Assembly: GCA_022820625.1 (NCBI GenBank)
Contig: JAJEFE010000021.1
Coordinates: forward strand, 16,752-80,751
DNA from: Gammaproteobacteria bacterium
GTDB lineage: Bacteria > Pseudomonadota > Gammaproteobacteria > Steroidobacterales > Rariloculaceae
Length of the DNA: 64,000 nucleotides
Reading direction: 5' to 3'
The notes under the pieces were generated by a model. It was not told where the DNA came from, did no database searches, and was given only the letters and a program-made list of their open reading frames with translations. The translations under genes were made by a program, and so were the position numbers. How positions within the stretch are numbered: position 1 is the stretch's first letter; every line of letters begins with the position of its first letter. Below, one piece after another: positions 33,386-42,802 of the stretch.

Positions 33386-36352
33386 CTATTGGGATGCGGA
33401 TGCGCCGCTATACGTTACGCGCAGGTACCCGACTCGCCCGGGCAGGTCGTGCACTACGAGGCTCATGCCGTTGACTCCGCAGGGGAAGCATACGGGTGGG
33501 TCTTCGTTGAAGAGGTTGTTGAAGCCCAGTGAAATCGTCCACGCGTCGCCGGCCGCCGGTGGGATGTAGCTCAGGCGCAGGTCGGAGAACAGGGCCGAGT
33601 CCATTTGTGCGCCGCCGTCGAGGGTCATTTCGTCGGTCCAGCGCAGGCTGAATGCCGCGGCCCACCGGACCCTGATCCAGTCCAGTGTCGTCGCCCACCG
33701 CAGCTTGGGGAACGCGCGCTGGAACGTTTCGTCGGTGTGAATGCCGGTGCGGTCGGTGACGCTCTCGGTGCCGTCGACGTTTGCAGTGCGCTCGGTATAC
33801 GACTGCAGGAACGTGGCGTTGAGCGTTGCGTCCAGCCGGCCGTAGCGCCGTTCCGGACCGCTGTACGCCAGGGCGACATCGAACCCGCTCGCCTCGATGC
33901 CACCAATGTTTTGCAGGCGATTGTCGACGACGTCCAGCACGCCGTTTTGCAGTCGCGGCGCGAGGTCGCAGAACAGCGGGTCCAGCGTATCGGCGCAGGC
34001 GGTGATGACATCGCCGGGGCTGCGTCCCTGAATGGCGTCGTCGATGCGCAGGTCGTAGTAGTCCACCGACGCCGTGAATCGCTCGATCCATTCAGCATCC
34101 GGCTGCGTGCTCCAGACGAATCCAGCCGTGAAGTACTCGGAGGTCTCCGGCGACAACGAGGCGTTTCCGGCGGAAACGGCGGACAGTTGCGGATTGGCCT
34201 GTACCAGCGATGTCGGCACGCCGAGGCTGGCGCAGTTGGCGGCGATGGCCTGCGGTTGCGGCGTATCGCGCCCGCCGTTGGCGGAGCCGTACTGCCCCAG
34301 GACGTCGGCGCACGGATCAAGAAACAGGAAATCCTCGCGCGCGGCGCCGCCGAACAGTTCGCCGATCCCCGGGGCGCGGAACCCGGTGGAGAACGACCCG
34401 CGCAGAGTCACCGATTCCACGGGCGTGAACAGCGTATTGACCTTGTAGGTGGCTTCGGATCCGAAGGTGCTGTAGTCGGAGTTGCGGGCCGCCAGATTCA
34501 GCTCCCAGTAGCGCGCCCCGGCGGCCAGCAGCGGCAGGCTGAGTTCGCCGTAGTATTCGGTGACGCTGAATCCGCCCCGGGTGGCTCCCGAGGGGATGCC
34601 CGCCGTCTCGCCGCGTTCGGCGATGGGGTCGGGGCGGAATGAACCATCGTGGTCCCGATACTCGATCCCCGCCGCGATGCCCGCCTCGCCCGCGGGCATC
34701 GAAAACAGGTCGCCGGTGACGTTGAAGGCGGTGTTGCCCAGGGTCTGGTCGCTGAAATCCCGCTGGGTGTAGATGATGAAATCGAGCATTTCCCGGGTAA
34801 ATGAACCCGTCCCGTCCGGTCCCTGCCCGCCGAAGAAATTGAACGGCACGCAGCCTGGAGTGGCCTCGCAGACCGCCGGATCGCCCAGCGCCACCTGCAG
34901 CCTGGCGGCGTTGTGGGAGTTGTATTTCTCCTGGAACCCCTGGTTCTTGCCGTAACTGCCGTACGCCTCCCAGAAGAGGTCGCGACCGCCCAGGGACCAG
35001 GCGCCCTCGACGCCCAACGTGCCGAAATAGGTATCCACATCCTGGTAGAACAGACGAGGACCCGATTCCAGCGGACGGCGGCCAAAGAAAGCCAATGTCC
35101 CGGCCGCCGGCGACAGGTCGACGCCAAAGGGGTTGTAGGGATTGTCCGCGGAGATGAAGAACCGGTCGGTGATCCGACTACCGCAGCCCGGCCCCAGGCA
35201 GAGCGGTTCGGGCGCTGCCTTGGTCGCCGACGTGCGGTTGGTATACGACACCGTGGCGAACAGTTCCGTGTGCGCCCCGATCCCGTGCCGCGCACTGGCG
35301 AACAGGTTGACCCGTTCGTTGGGCGTACGCAGATAGTTGAAGCCGGGGCCGTTGTAGTTGAAGCGGTCGGCAGCCGTAAACGCGTGGAAGTCGCCCGAAT
35401 ACGGATCGGCGGGATCGAATTCGGGGATATTCGCCCCACCGTCGTTGAGGACACCGTCGTTCAGGGTCACGCTGGCGCCGCCGGCGTAGTTGGGCCCGAA
35501 TACGAACCGCCCCTGGGGCGTGAACGACGAGCACAGCGTGCCGGGCACGTCGCAACTGGTGGCGTCGGGATTGGGGAAGGCGGATCGTGCGCGGGCGGCC
35601 GTCTCGATGCCGCCTTCGTCGCGGTAACTGGCGCTCAGAACCAGGTGGGTGGTCCCGTTGCCCGCTCCCCACTTCAGTCCGGCCTCGGTGGACTCACCGT
35701 CACCCTCCCCGAGATACCCGCCGGTCTGAAGGTCGAACCGCAAGCCGCTGAAAGCCCCGTCCGTGATGATGTTGACCACCCCGCCGATGGCGTCGGAGCC
35801 GTAGATGGCCGAGGCGCCGTCCTGCAGGATCTCGACCCGCTCAATGACATTGTCGGGGATCGTGTTCAGGTCCACGTGGCTGGGCACGCCCGAGGCCGAC
35901 GCACCGGCCACCCAGCGTCGGCCGTCCACAAGCACCAGCGTGCGCTTGGCCTCCACGTTGCGCAGCGACACCTGCACCGAACCCGCGCCGATGCCGGCGC
36001 CGTCCTGGGGAAAGCCGGAATTGCCCGGCACGTTGAACTGCGAGTTGGGTGCGGACCCTGTAATGGGCAGGTTCTGAAGCGCGTCGCCCAGGTTGGTCAG
36101 CCCGGTGCGCTCGAGTTCGTCCCGGCCGAGCGCCGTAATCGGCGCCCGTTCGGTCAGAGGGTTGCGGCGCAGGCGCGAACCGGTGACGACGACTTCCTCG
36201 ATGGCGACCGAGGACTGCGCCCGCACGTCGTCCAGCGGAAACACGGCGAGGATTCCGGCAACGGGCAGTGCAAGGCTTCGGCGCGCAAGAGTCTGGCTGG
36301 AGCAAGCCCCTCGCACCCGGTGTCCCAAGCCAAATGAAATGAGTCGTCTCAA
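33386..36352 (-). CDS. Large TonB-dependent receptor
   Basis: An outer-membrane receptor of about 988 residues with signal peptide (LALPVAGILAV to VRAQ), a TonB box EEVVVTGSRL, a plug domain (VSLRNVEAKRTLVLVDGRRW, VERVEILQDGASAIYGSDAI, GGVVNIIT) and a long barrel. Such 'VLVDGRR' receptors are often linked with uptake of peptides or glycans rather than siderophores. Cys pairs in extracellular loops (CDVPGTLC, CLGPGC, CEATPGC, CFPC) point to disulfides. The start is uncertain: a TTG at 36352 has GGAAG seven bases upstream, while a GTG at 36433 is in frame. The porin gene lies upstream on the same strand. Confidence 0.86.
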   Translation of the reverse strand: MRRLISFGLGHRVRGACSSQTLARRSLALPVAGILAVFPLDDVRAQSSVAIEEVVVTGSRLRRNPLTERAPITALGRDELERTGLTNLGDALQNLPITGSAPNSQFNVPGNSGFPQDGAGIGAGSVQVSLRNVEAKRTLVLVDGRRWVAGASASGVPSHVDLNTIPDNVIERVEILQDGASAIYGSDAIGGVVNIITDGAFSGLRFDLQTGGYLGEGDGESTEAGLKWGAGNGTTHLVLSASYRDEGGIETAARARSAFPNPDATSCDVPGTLCSSFTPQGRFVFGPNYAGGASVTLNDGVLNDGGANIPEFDPADPYSGDFHAFTAADRFNYNGPGFNYLRTPNERVNLFASARHGIGAHTELFATVSYTNRTSATKAAPEPLCLGPGCGSRITDRFFISADNPYNPFGVDLSPAAGTLAFFGRRPLESGPRLFYQDVDTYFGTLGVEGAWSLGGRDLFWEAYGSYGKNQGFQEKYNSHNAARLQVALGDPAVCEATPGCVPFNFFGGQGPDGTGSFTREMLDFIIYTQRDFSDQTLGNTAFNVTGDLFSMPAGEAGIAAGIEYRDHDGSFRPDPIAERGETAGIPSGATRGGFSVTEYYGELSLPLLAAGARYWELNLAARNSDYSTFGSEATYKVNTLFTPVESVTLRGSFSTGFRAPGIGELFGGAAREDFLFLDPCADVLGQYGSANGGRDTPQPQAIAANCASLGVPTSLVQANPQLSAVSAGNASLSPETSEYFTAGFVWSTQPDAEWIERFTASVDYYDLRIDDAIQGRSPGDVITACADTLDPLFCDLAPRLQNGVLDVVDNRLQNIGGIEASGFDVALAYSGPERRYGRLDATLNATFLQSYTERTANVDGTESVTDRTGIHTDETFQRAFPKLRWATTLDWIRVRWAAAFSLRWTDEMTLDGGAQMDSALFSDLRLSYIPPAAGDAWTISLGFNNLFNEDPPVCFPCGVNGMSLVVHDLPGRVGYLRVTYSGASASQ

Positions 36353-36493
36353 GGGAATACTTCCATCTGCGCAAACAGCTTCGGTGCGTAATCCATTGCG
36401 TACGCGCCAAACCGCGTTCGAATACGAAACCACGCAGGCAAAGCGCGATACAGATCCATCGCGCTACAACCGAGTTCCCCGGTAGCTGTGGCG

Positions 36494-37774
36494 CTACAAC
36501 GAATATCCGACCATGAACCAGACCTTGGTCGTATCCGTGTCATAGCCGTCTGCGTCGTACCTGGCGAACTTCAGCTCCAGGCCCACCCGGTTCGGCAGCG
36601 TGTAGGTGACGTCGAAACCGAGTTCCGAACCGTAGCTCCGTCCGCCCTCGTGGGCGCTGAAGTCGTGGTAGACCCCGATGAGCCTGGCGCCGCCGAGATT
36701 GCCGGCGATGCTGAACCAGGCGTCCCGGACGCCGTCCGGCGGCGCGATGAGGAACTTGTCGGTCCATCCCTGGCGGGCGTGCATGGTTGCCAGGGGCGTC
36801 CGCACCGACCTGCGGCCGTCGTCGCTGCCGAGCACTTCGTAGCCGAACGTCAGGACCGTCTCCCCGCCCAACGGGAAATCGCTCCGGAACGTGTATAACG
36901 GCGCGTCGTAGGTCAAGGGATTTTCGGCCCACTCGGATTGCCGGGAAAGGGTGACGTCCACGGTCGCCAGGTCGAATTCGCCGCGGTACGAAATGCCGTA
37001 GGTGGCGTTGGAATTGTCCGGGCCGTTGTCGTTGCTCAAGTCGAACAGGTACGCGAATGCAACGATTTCCTGGTCCGGCGCCGTCTGCAGGGATCCGCGC
37101 AGGAGGTGGGTATCGCCGTACCAGTCCCCGGGTTGCAGTCCGTCGCCCGGACCGAAAATCCGGTTGGTATTGTTCACGTAGCTGTAATCCAGCATCGCAT
37201 CGCCGCGGGACAACTGAACCCGCAGGGCATCGTAGGTCTGCTCGTTCTGCCGGAACGCCACGCCGCCCACGAAGCGCTGTGTGCCCAGGTTGATGCGCTG
37301 CCGGCCGGCCGTGACGGTCATCCCTTCACCGGTGTACTTGAGGAAGGCCTGGTTGAGATCGCCGCCCTCGGGGTCGGCGATGATGGGAAATTGCGACTTG
37401 CCGTTGGTGGTGGAATTGAAGTCTTCGATGCCGGCCACGAAGATGTAGTCGCCTTCCAGGCCGAAAGTCCACGGATTGTCCTGATCCGAATTCCAGGTCC
37501 AGCGCCCCAGCGCCGTGGACGCCAGCGCCTGCTCGTCGAAGCTGGCCTGGTCCACGTGCTCCAGCCGGTAGCGTACGCGGAGCGAAGTCGTCCCGTTGGC
37601 GACCATTTCCCGCAGCCCCGACGCCGCCGACTGAGCCTGGGCAAGGGGTGCGGACAAGGTCAGGGCGAAGCCCCCGGACACGGCCAGGACAACGAACGCG
37701 GACAAGGTCCGAACAACGGCCGCAAATGCGGTCCGGGCCCGGACGTCAGCGGTACCGCAACTTCGCCTGCTCAT
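36494..37774 (-). CDS. Alginate-export-type outer-membrane porin
   Basis: A 426-residue protein with a signal peptide (to LAQAQ) and a single beta-barrel of the alginate-export (AlgE-like) group: RVRYRLEHVDQASFDE near the start, FLKYTGEGMTVTAGRQRINL, GTQRFVGGVAFRQNEQTYDA and a C-terminal TTKVWFMVGYSL. Members form specific channels for anionic polymers or small substrates. It lies about 140 bases upstream of a TonB receptor gene, so both may serve one nutrient. Confidence 0.75.
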   Translation of the reverse strand: MSRRSCGTADVRARTAFAAVVRTLSAFVVLAVSGGFALTLSAPLAQAQSAASGLREMVANGTTSLRVRYRLEHVDQASFDEQALASTALGRWTWNSDQDNPWTFGLEGDYIFVAGIEDFNSTTNGKSQFPIIADPEGGDLNQAFLKYTGEGMTVTAGRQRINLGTQRFVGGVAFRQNEQTYDALRVQLSRGDAMLDYSYVNNTNRIFGPGDGLQPGDWYGDTHLLRGSLQTAPDQEIVAFAYLFDLSNDNGPDNSNATYGISYRGEFDLATVDVTLSRQSEWAENPLTYDAPLYTFRSDFPLGGETVLTFGYEVLGSDDGRRSVRTPLATMHARQGWTDKFLIAPPDGVRDAWFSIAGNLGGARLIGVYHDFSAHEGGRSYGSELGFDVTYTLPNRVGLELKFARYDADGYDTDTTKVWFMVGYSL

Positions 37775-37906
37775 CCTGTTCGCCCGATCATCATGGTCGC
37801 CTGTTCATTGGATAACACTTCCCGTGGCCGCGTTTCCAACGCGCGCCATTATGCAACAAACCGGTCAAGTGCCCACCCCAGCCGGTTTCTGCGGCGGTTC
37901 CACCGG

Positions 37907-40057
37907 TCAGGCGTCCTCCTCCGCCTGCTTGAGCGGCGGTTCCAGCGGAAGCTCGATGATCATCTCCGTGAACTCGCCGGGCTCGGTTTCCACCTGGATG
38001 GTGCCGCCGTGCTCGCGCACGATGTCGCTGGACATGGCAAGACCCAGGCCGGTGCCCTCGCCGGTGGGTTTGGTGGTGAAAAAGGGGTTGAATATCTTTT
38101 CCACGACATGGGGCGGCATCCCGCTGCCGTTGTCCCTGATGCGGATCTCGATTTTCTCCTCGCCGCGCCGGGTCTTGAGCGAGATGGTGGGCTCGTATCC
38201 GTCGACTTCCCCGGCCTTGCGCTTCTCGTCGGTGGCGTAACACGCGTTGCCGACCATATTGAGAAAGACGCGGCCGAGATCCTGGGGAATCACGTCCACA
38301 TCCCCCATTTCCGGATCGAGATCCCGCAGGATGTCGAGCTGGAATTCGGAGTCGCTGGCCCGGGCGCTGTGGTAGGCGAGCCGCGCGTATTCGTCCAACA
38401 GGCCGTTGATGTCGGCGGGTTGCAGATCGCCCGAGCCCCGGCCCATCTGCAACATGTCGTGGACGATGCGGTTGGCGCGCTCGCCGTGGGAGCGAATGCG
38501 CTGCAGGTTGCCGGTGAGGTCGCCGGTGATTTCGTCGAGGTAGGAACGATCGTCCTCCGGAATCTGCTCGGTGACATCCTCGAGCGCTTCCTTGAGTTCG
38601 TCGATCAGTTCCTCCGATACCTCGGAGAAGTTCTTCACGAAGTTCAGCGGGTTCTTGATCTCGTGAGCAACCCCGGCGGTGAGTTCGCCCAGTGCGGCGA
38701 GTTTTTCCCGCATGACGATCTGATCCTGCGCCTGCCGCAAGTCCTCCAGCACGGATTCCAGTTGCTCGTTCTTGCCCTTGAGTTCGTCCGCCAGCTTCTC
38801 CACCAGGTTCAGGCGTTGCACTTCCAGCGCGTGGCGGCGGAACACCTCGAGCGCCGCCGCCATGTCGGCCACTTCGTCGTTGCCGCCGATGTCCACGGTG
38901 GTTTCCAGGTCGCCGCCCGCCATGCGCCGCATCCAGCGGGACAATTGCTCCAGCCGGAACAGCAGCACGCGGCCGACGAACAGCCAGGCGATGAGCAGCG
39001 CGCTGCCCACGCTGACGGCGCTGATGGCCAACAGCAGATTGCGTCCGGTGAGGATCGCATTCTCCGAAGCCATGGTGGCGTCCTCGGTGTTTGCCTGCGC
39101 CGTGTTCACCAGGCCGTCGACTTCGGCGACCAGGTCGATGGCGATGGCCTGGTTGCCCTCGAGCAGTTCGAGCTGGCGTTCGCCCAGTTGCAGTTCCTGA
39201 ACCAGCAGGTTGAAGCCGCTCGCCTCGCCCAGCCCCAACTCGATGAGCCGGGCGAAGACGGGCGCCAGCTCGTCGTGCAGCGGGGTTGCTTGAAGGTCCG
39301 ACAGGTTGCGCTCGATGCGGCTGGCCACGGCCTCGAAGCGCTCCCGCAGGGGTTCTACAAGCGACGCCTCGGTGAGCGTGAACGCGCTCGCCAGCAGTTG
39401 CGTGGACAACGTCGCATCGGCCTGAAGTTCGGCCAGGTACCGATAGCGTCCGAACTCGTTCTCCGAGAAATGCTCCGACCGGGGTTCCGGCGGACTGCCC
39501 AGATCCCGGTAGCCGGTCATGGTGTAGAAGAGCTGGTCGTCGATGGCCGGAACCATGATGACGTCGAGCCGCACCCGCAACTCTTCCAGTTCCAGCCGCA
39601 GGGCCTCCCTGCGCGCCGTCAATTCAAACGATGCGGCCACCTCCTCGCGCAGCAGGTCGATATTCGAGATCAGCGTGTCGGAATGCTCCCGGATACGATT
39701 GAACGGCGCTTGACCCGCCTCCATGACCTCGAGTACGGCCAGTTGCTCTTCGAACGCCACGTGAGACCCGCTGATGTCGACCATGACCTCGCGGAAATCG
39801 TCCGGCGTTGCCGCGGACGCCAGGCGGGGCGCGGCCGCGACCAGCGCACTGCTGTACTGCGCCACGCCGAATGCCGCCGCAAGCTCCGGCACGCTGCCTT
39901 CGTTGACGGCCTGCTGAACCTCGCCCACCCGGTTGAGCAGGAACCAGCCCACCAGGCTGGCCGAGACCGTCAGGACCACGGCGCCGCCGATGGTGAGATA
40001 GAGCTGGGTGGAGATCCGCGAGCGAATCCTGTTGATGGCCTGCAACCAGTTCTTCAT
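37907..40057 (-). CDS. Membrane sensor histidine kinase
   Basis: A 716-residue kinase. Its helices near residues 20-40 and 330-355 flank a ~290-residue all-helical periplasmic region; then a HAMP linker (WMRRMAGGDLETTV), a coiled coil (VEKLADELKGKNEQLESVLE), a dimerisation domain with the phosphoacceptor His465 in GVAHEIKNPLNF, and a HATPase domain (FLNMVGNACYAT, RIRDNGSGM, PFFTTKPTGEGTGLGLAMS). The NPLNFVKNFSEVS version of the H-box is typical of kinases controlling serine-phosphatase outputs. Its ATG overlaps the stop of the solute-binding protein gene (ATGA), so ligand-loaded binding protein may be the actual stimulus. Confidence 0.88.
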   Translation of the reverse strand: MKNWLQAINRIRSRISTQLYLTIGGAVVLTVSASLVGWFLLNRVGEVQQAVNEGSVPELAAAFGVAQYSSALVAAAPRLASAATPDDFREVMVDISGSHVAFEEQLAVLEVMEAGQAPFNRIREHSDTLISNIDLLREEVAASFELTARREALRLELEELRVRLDVIMVPAIDDQLFYTMTGYRDLGSPPEPRSEHFSENEFGRYRYLAELQADATLSTQLLASAFTLTEASLVEPLRERFEAVASRIERNLSDLQATPLHDELAPVFARLIELGLGEASGFNLLVQELQLGERQLELLEGNQAIAIDLVAEVDGLVNTAQANTEDATMASENAILTGRNLLLAISAVSVGSALLIAWLFVGRVLLFRLEQLSRWMRRMAGGDLETTVDIGGNDEVADMAAALEVFRRHALEVQRLNLVEKLADELKGKNEQLESVLEDLRQAQDQIVMREKLAALGELTAGVAHEIKNPLNFVKNFSEVSEELIDELKEALEDVTEQIPEDDRSYLDEITGDLTGNLQRIRSHGERANRIVHDMLQMGRGSGDLQPADINGLLDEYARLAYHSARASDSEFQLDILRDLDPEMGDVDVIPQDLGRVFLNMVGNACYATDEKRKAGEVDGYEPTISLKTRRGEEKIEIRIRDNGSGMPPHVVEKIFNPFFTTKPTGEGTGLGLAMSSDIVREHGGTIQVETEPGEFTEMIIELPLEPPLKQAEEDA

Positions 40058-41328
40058 TGCGACATCGTCTGCATCGTCGCCACGGGGTAATAGGCGCCGT
40101 CGTCGCCGAGAGCCGTCATGAAGACCTCGTCGGAGCCCTGGCTGTCGCCATCGCCGTAGCGCAGTTCGAAGCCGTCGATGTCCACCGTCCCGGCAATGCG
40201 AAGGCTGTCTAGGAAGCAGTCCCGATTGAGTTCGACGCCGCACCGCTGAAGCCCCTCGATGGCGAGGCGCCCGGCCAGGTAGCCCTCCAGGGAGACGAAG
40301 CCGGGAATGGCGTCGGGTGCCTGGGCGGACAGCGCGTCCTGGTAGGAGGCCACCACAGGCAGCGAATCGTTGGTCGGGAACGGCACCACCTGGGTCACCA
40401 CCACGTCCGCGCCCGTTTCTCCCAGCGCCTGCGCCAGCGCGTTGCTGCCGACGAAGGACACCGTCAGGAACACCGCGTCCATGCCGGTGTGCCGTGCCCA
40501 GCTGATCAGCGTCGACACGGGCTGATACGCGCCGATCATGATCACCGCCTGCGGATCGCCCTGGCGAAGGTCCAGCAGGGCCGTCTTCACCGCCGCGGTG
40601 TTGCGCGGGTACAGGCCGATCGCCACGGGCTCCATGCCCCGCCGCTCAAGCGCCAGGCGCACGCCCTGGTAACCGTCGCGGCCGAATGAATCGTCCTGGT
40701 ACATGACCGCGATGCGATCGATGCCCAGGTCGCCGGTCAGGCGGGCGACCATTTCCTCGGTCTCCTGCTGGTAGGAGGCCCGCAGGTTGATGATGTTGTT
40801 CCAGGCCGGATCGCGGAGAAATGCGGCGCCCGTAAAGGGCGCGATGTAGGGCACGTCGGCCTCGGCGGCGACCGGCGTGGCGGAGCGCGACGTCGGCGTG
40901 CCCACCGCACCGATCAGTGCGAAGACCTGTTCTTCCTCGATCAGATGCAGCGTATTGACGACCGCGGCTTCCGGCTCGTAGGCATCGTCCAGCGACACCA
41001 GCTCGAGCATTCGACCGTGGACCCCGCCGCCGTCGTTGGCTTCCTGAAAGGCTGCCTGGATGCCGAGCTGCATGCCCAGGCCGAGTTCCTGGGCGGGACC
41101 TGTGAAAGCCGCCGACTGCCCGAACAGAACGCGTTCGCCGGTAACGCCCGGAGTCGCCTCGACTGTGGCGGCGGGTCCGGTAGCGGAAACCTCCGACTCA
41201 AGCGCGGAATCCGCGGGCGCGGTAGTCTCTTCCGCGGTTTCCGGGGTACAGGAAACGGCGCCCGGCAACGCTGCCGCAAGGATCAGCCGGATCCAAAGCG
41301 GTCGGAACGATCGGCTCATTTCGCTCAA
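40054..41328 (-). CDS. Periplasmic solute-binding lipoprotein (branched-chain amino-acid type)
   Basis: A 424-residue lipoprotein: lipobox LPGAVSC, a Thr/Ala/Glu-rich linker, then a type I binding-protein fold (VLFGQSAAFTGPAQELG, LGIQAAFQEANDGGGVHGR, RIAVMYQDDSFGRDGYQGVR). Family members bind amino acids, amides or urea for ABC importers, but no permease or ATPase is in this cluster. Instead it is coupled by overlap to a histidine kinase and follows a response regulator by 29 bases, so it probably works as a sensor subunit. A TTG at 41328 has GAGGTG five bases upstream; an ATG lies three codons later. Confidence 0.85.
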   Translation of the reverse strand: MSEMSRSFRPLWIRLILAAALPGAVSCTPETAEETTAPADSALESEVSATGPAATVEATPGVTGERVLFGQSAAFTGPAQELGLGMQLGIQAAFQEANDGGGVHGRMLELVSLDDAYEPEAAVVNTLHLIEEEQVFALIGAVGTPTSRSATPVAAEADVPYIAPFTGAAFLRDPAWNNIINLRASYQQETEEMVARLTGDLGIDRIAVMYQDDSFGRDGYQGVRLALERRGMEPVAIGLYPRNTAAVKTALLDLRQGDPQAVIMIGAYQPVSTLISWARHTGMDAVFLTVSFVGSNALAQALGETGADVVVTQVVPFPTNDSLPVVASYQDALSAQAPDAIPGFVSLEGYLAGRLAIEGLQRCGVELNRDCFLDSLRIAGTVDIDGFELRYGDGDSQGSDEVFMTALGDDGAYYPVATMQTMSQ

Positions 41329-41357
41329 CGGATCACCTCGCTTCGGACGCGGTGCGC

Positions 41358-42533
41358 TCAGTTACCGTTGCCTCCGCGGCGCATCACCAGACAGGTTATA
41401 TCGTCGGATTGGGGGGTGTCCTGGGCAAACCGATGCACTGCGTCGAATACCGCCTTGTTGGCGCCTTCGGAACTGCCTGGAGGGGTGCCCGCGAACATCT
41501 CGCGCAGGTCGTCGAGGCCATATTGCTCGCCCTCGGCATTCATCGCCTCGGTGACGCCATCGGTATACAGGATGACCGTATCGCCCGGTTCGAGCGTGAC
41601 GGACTGCTGGTTGTAGGTCAGCCCGGGCATCACCCCCAGCGCGATACCCCTGGTCAACGGCAATAGTGTGGAACTGCCGTCCGCGTGGATGATGAGGGGG
41701 CTGTCGTGCCCGCCGTTGGAATAGGTGAGTTTCCTCGTCTGCGGATCGTAGACCGCGTACAGCACGGTAACGAACATCTCCGCATCGTTTTCCTCGCAGA
41801 GCTGGTCGTTGACTTCGCGCAGCACGTCGCCGGGATCATGGCCGCCGATCGCGGTACCCTTCAGCAGCGTTCGCGTGGACATCATGAACAGCGCCGCCGG
41901 TACGCCCTTGTCCGAAACGTCAGCGATCGCAAGGCCAATGCGATCGTACTCCAGGCGCAGTACGTCGAAGAAGTCCCCGCCCACGTTGCGTGCGGCCTCC
42001 ATGTGCCCGAAGACCTCGAACTCGTCGCCGCTGGGGAAATGCGTCGGAAGGATGGATTGCTGGATCTTGGTGGCGACGTCGAGTTCGTTCTGCAGGGTGA
42101 TCAGCTTGTCGCGGGATGCGATCGCCTCGCGCCACTCGGCCAGGTGACTGAGCGTTCGGTCGATGGTGACGCGCAGGTCGTCGAAGTCGATCGGCTTGGT
42201 GACGAAATCGAAGGCGCCCCGGTTCATGGCGGTGCGGATATTCTTCATGTCGCCGTAGGCGGAAATGATGACCGAGCGCAGGTTGGGAGCCACCTTGGCG
42301 ATCTGCGACAACAGCGCGAGGCCGTCCATGCGCGGCATGTTGATGTCGGACAGCACCATGTCGATGGCGGGATCCTGCTCCAGCACCTCGAGCGCTTCCA
42401 GGCCATTGTGTGCAAAGCGAAACTGGTAGCGACCCTTGCGAATGTCCCGGCGCATGCGCTGCAACATGAGCGGCTCGAGGTCCGGCTCGTCGTCCACTAC
42501 GAGGATCTTGGGTGTTGCTGCCATGAAGCTCAT
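41358..42533 (-). CDS. Response regulator with PP2C/SpoIIE-type phosphatase output
   Basis: A 391-residue protein: a receiver domain (ILVVDDEPDLEP, phosphoacceptor Asp63 in MVLSDINMPRMDG, FVTKPIDFDD), a short helical linker (LQNELDVATKIQQSILP) and a PP2C-like serine/threonine phosphatase domain with metal-binding motifs GGDFFDV, IADVSDKGVPAALFM and QSDDITCLVMR. Such regulators dephosphorylate STAS-domain antagonists in partner-switching pathways. No STAS or anti-sigma gene is nearby, so the target must lie elsewhere. It is the first gene of the regulator, binding protein, kinase unit. Confidence 0.9.
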   Translation of the reverse strand: MSFMAATPKILVVDDEPDLEPLMLQRMRRDIRKGRYQFRFAHNGLEALEVLEQDPAIDMVLSDINMPRMDGLALLSQIAKVAPNLRSVIISAYGDMKNIRTAMNRGAFDFVTKPIDFDDLRVTIDRTLSHLAEWREAIASRDKLITLQNELDVATKIQQSILPTHFPSGDEFEVFGHMEAARNVGGDFFDVLRLEYDRIGLAIADVSDKGVPAALFMMSTRTLLKGTAIGGHDPGDVLREVNDQLCEENDAEMFVTVLYAVYDPQTRKLTYSNGGHDSPLIIHADGSSTLLPLTRGIALGVMPGLTYNQQSVTLEPGDTVILYTDGVTEAMNAEGEQYGLDDLREMFAGTPPGSSEGANKAVFDAVHRFAQDTPQSDDITCLVMRRGGNGN

Positions 42534-42802
42534 TCAGGAAGTCCTGTGAGGGCTGGGTTTAATGGGTGCAAAGCGGTGTAAAGGGTAATCGTGCCTGATC
42601 GCGTGCGACCGGACACAGAGCATAGTGGATGAAGCCGCCGCGCGTCCATTTCAACCGCGCTCGGGCCCACAGTGGCATCCGCAACCGCACTCGGGCATTG
42701 TTCCGTTCCGTAACCTGAATCTGCTCCCGACCTGTTTATCGTCGACGCCTATTTTAACCGCTGGAAGCCTGCGCCACAGGAAATCGCGAAATTAACGTTG
42801 CC
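42534..42802. promoter_or_regulatory. Divergent intergenic region with a 30-bp repeated segment
   Basis: These 269 bases separate the signalling unit (minus) from the penicillin-acylase-type gene (plus) and must hold both promoters. CAACCGCGCTCGGGC at 42652 recurs as CAACCGCACTCGGGC at 42682, a 30-base offset. TATTTTAACC near 42752 is AT-rich and may be part of the plus-strand promoter. Nothing else stands out. Confidence 0.4.

Noticed and set aside
36938..40090. A 1050-codon open frame on the plus strand opposite the porin and histidine kinase genes
   Set aside because: Its translation lacks any known motif and is rich in His, Arg and Gly as expected for the antisense of GC-rich coding DNA; the minus-strand genes have complete domains and signals.
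40058..40243. N-terminal extension of the histidine kinase frame to 40243
   Set aside because: It lies within the solute-binding protein gene in another frame; the ATGA overlap start at 40057 gives a normal first membrane helix.
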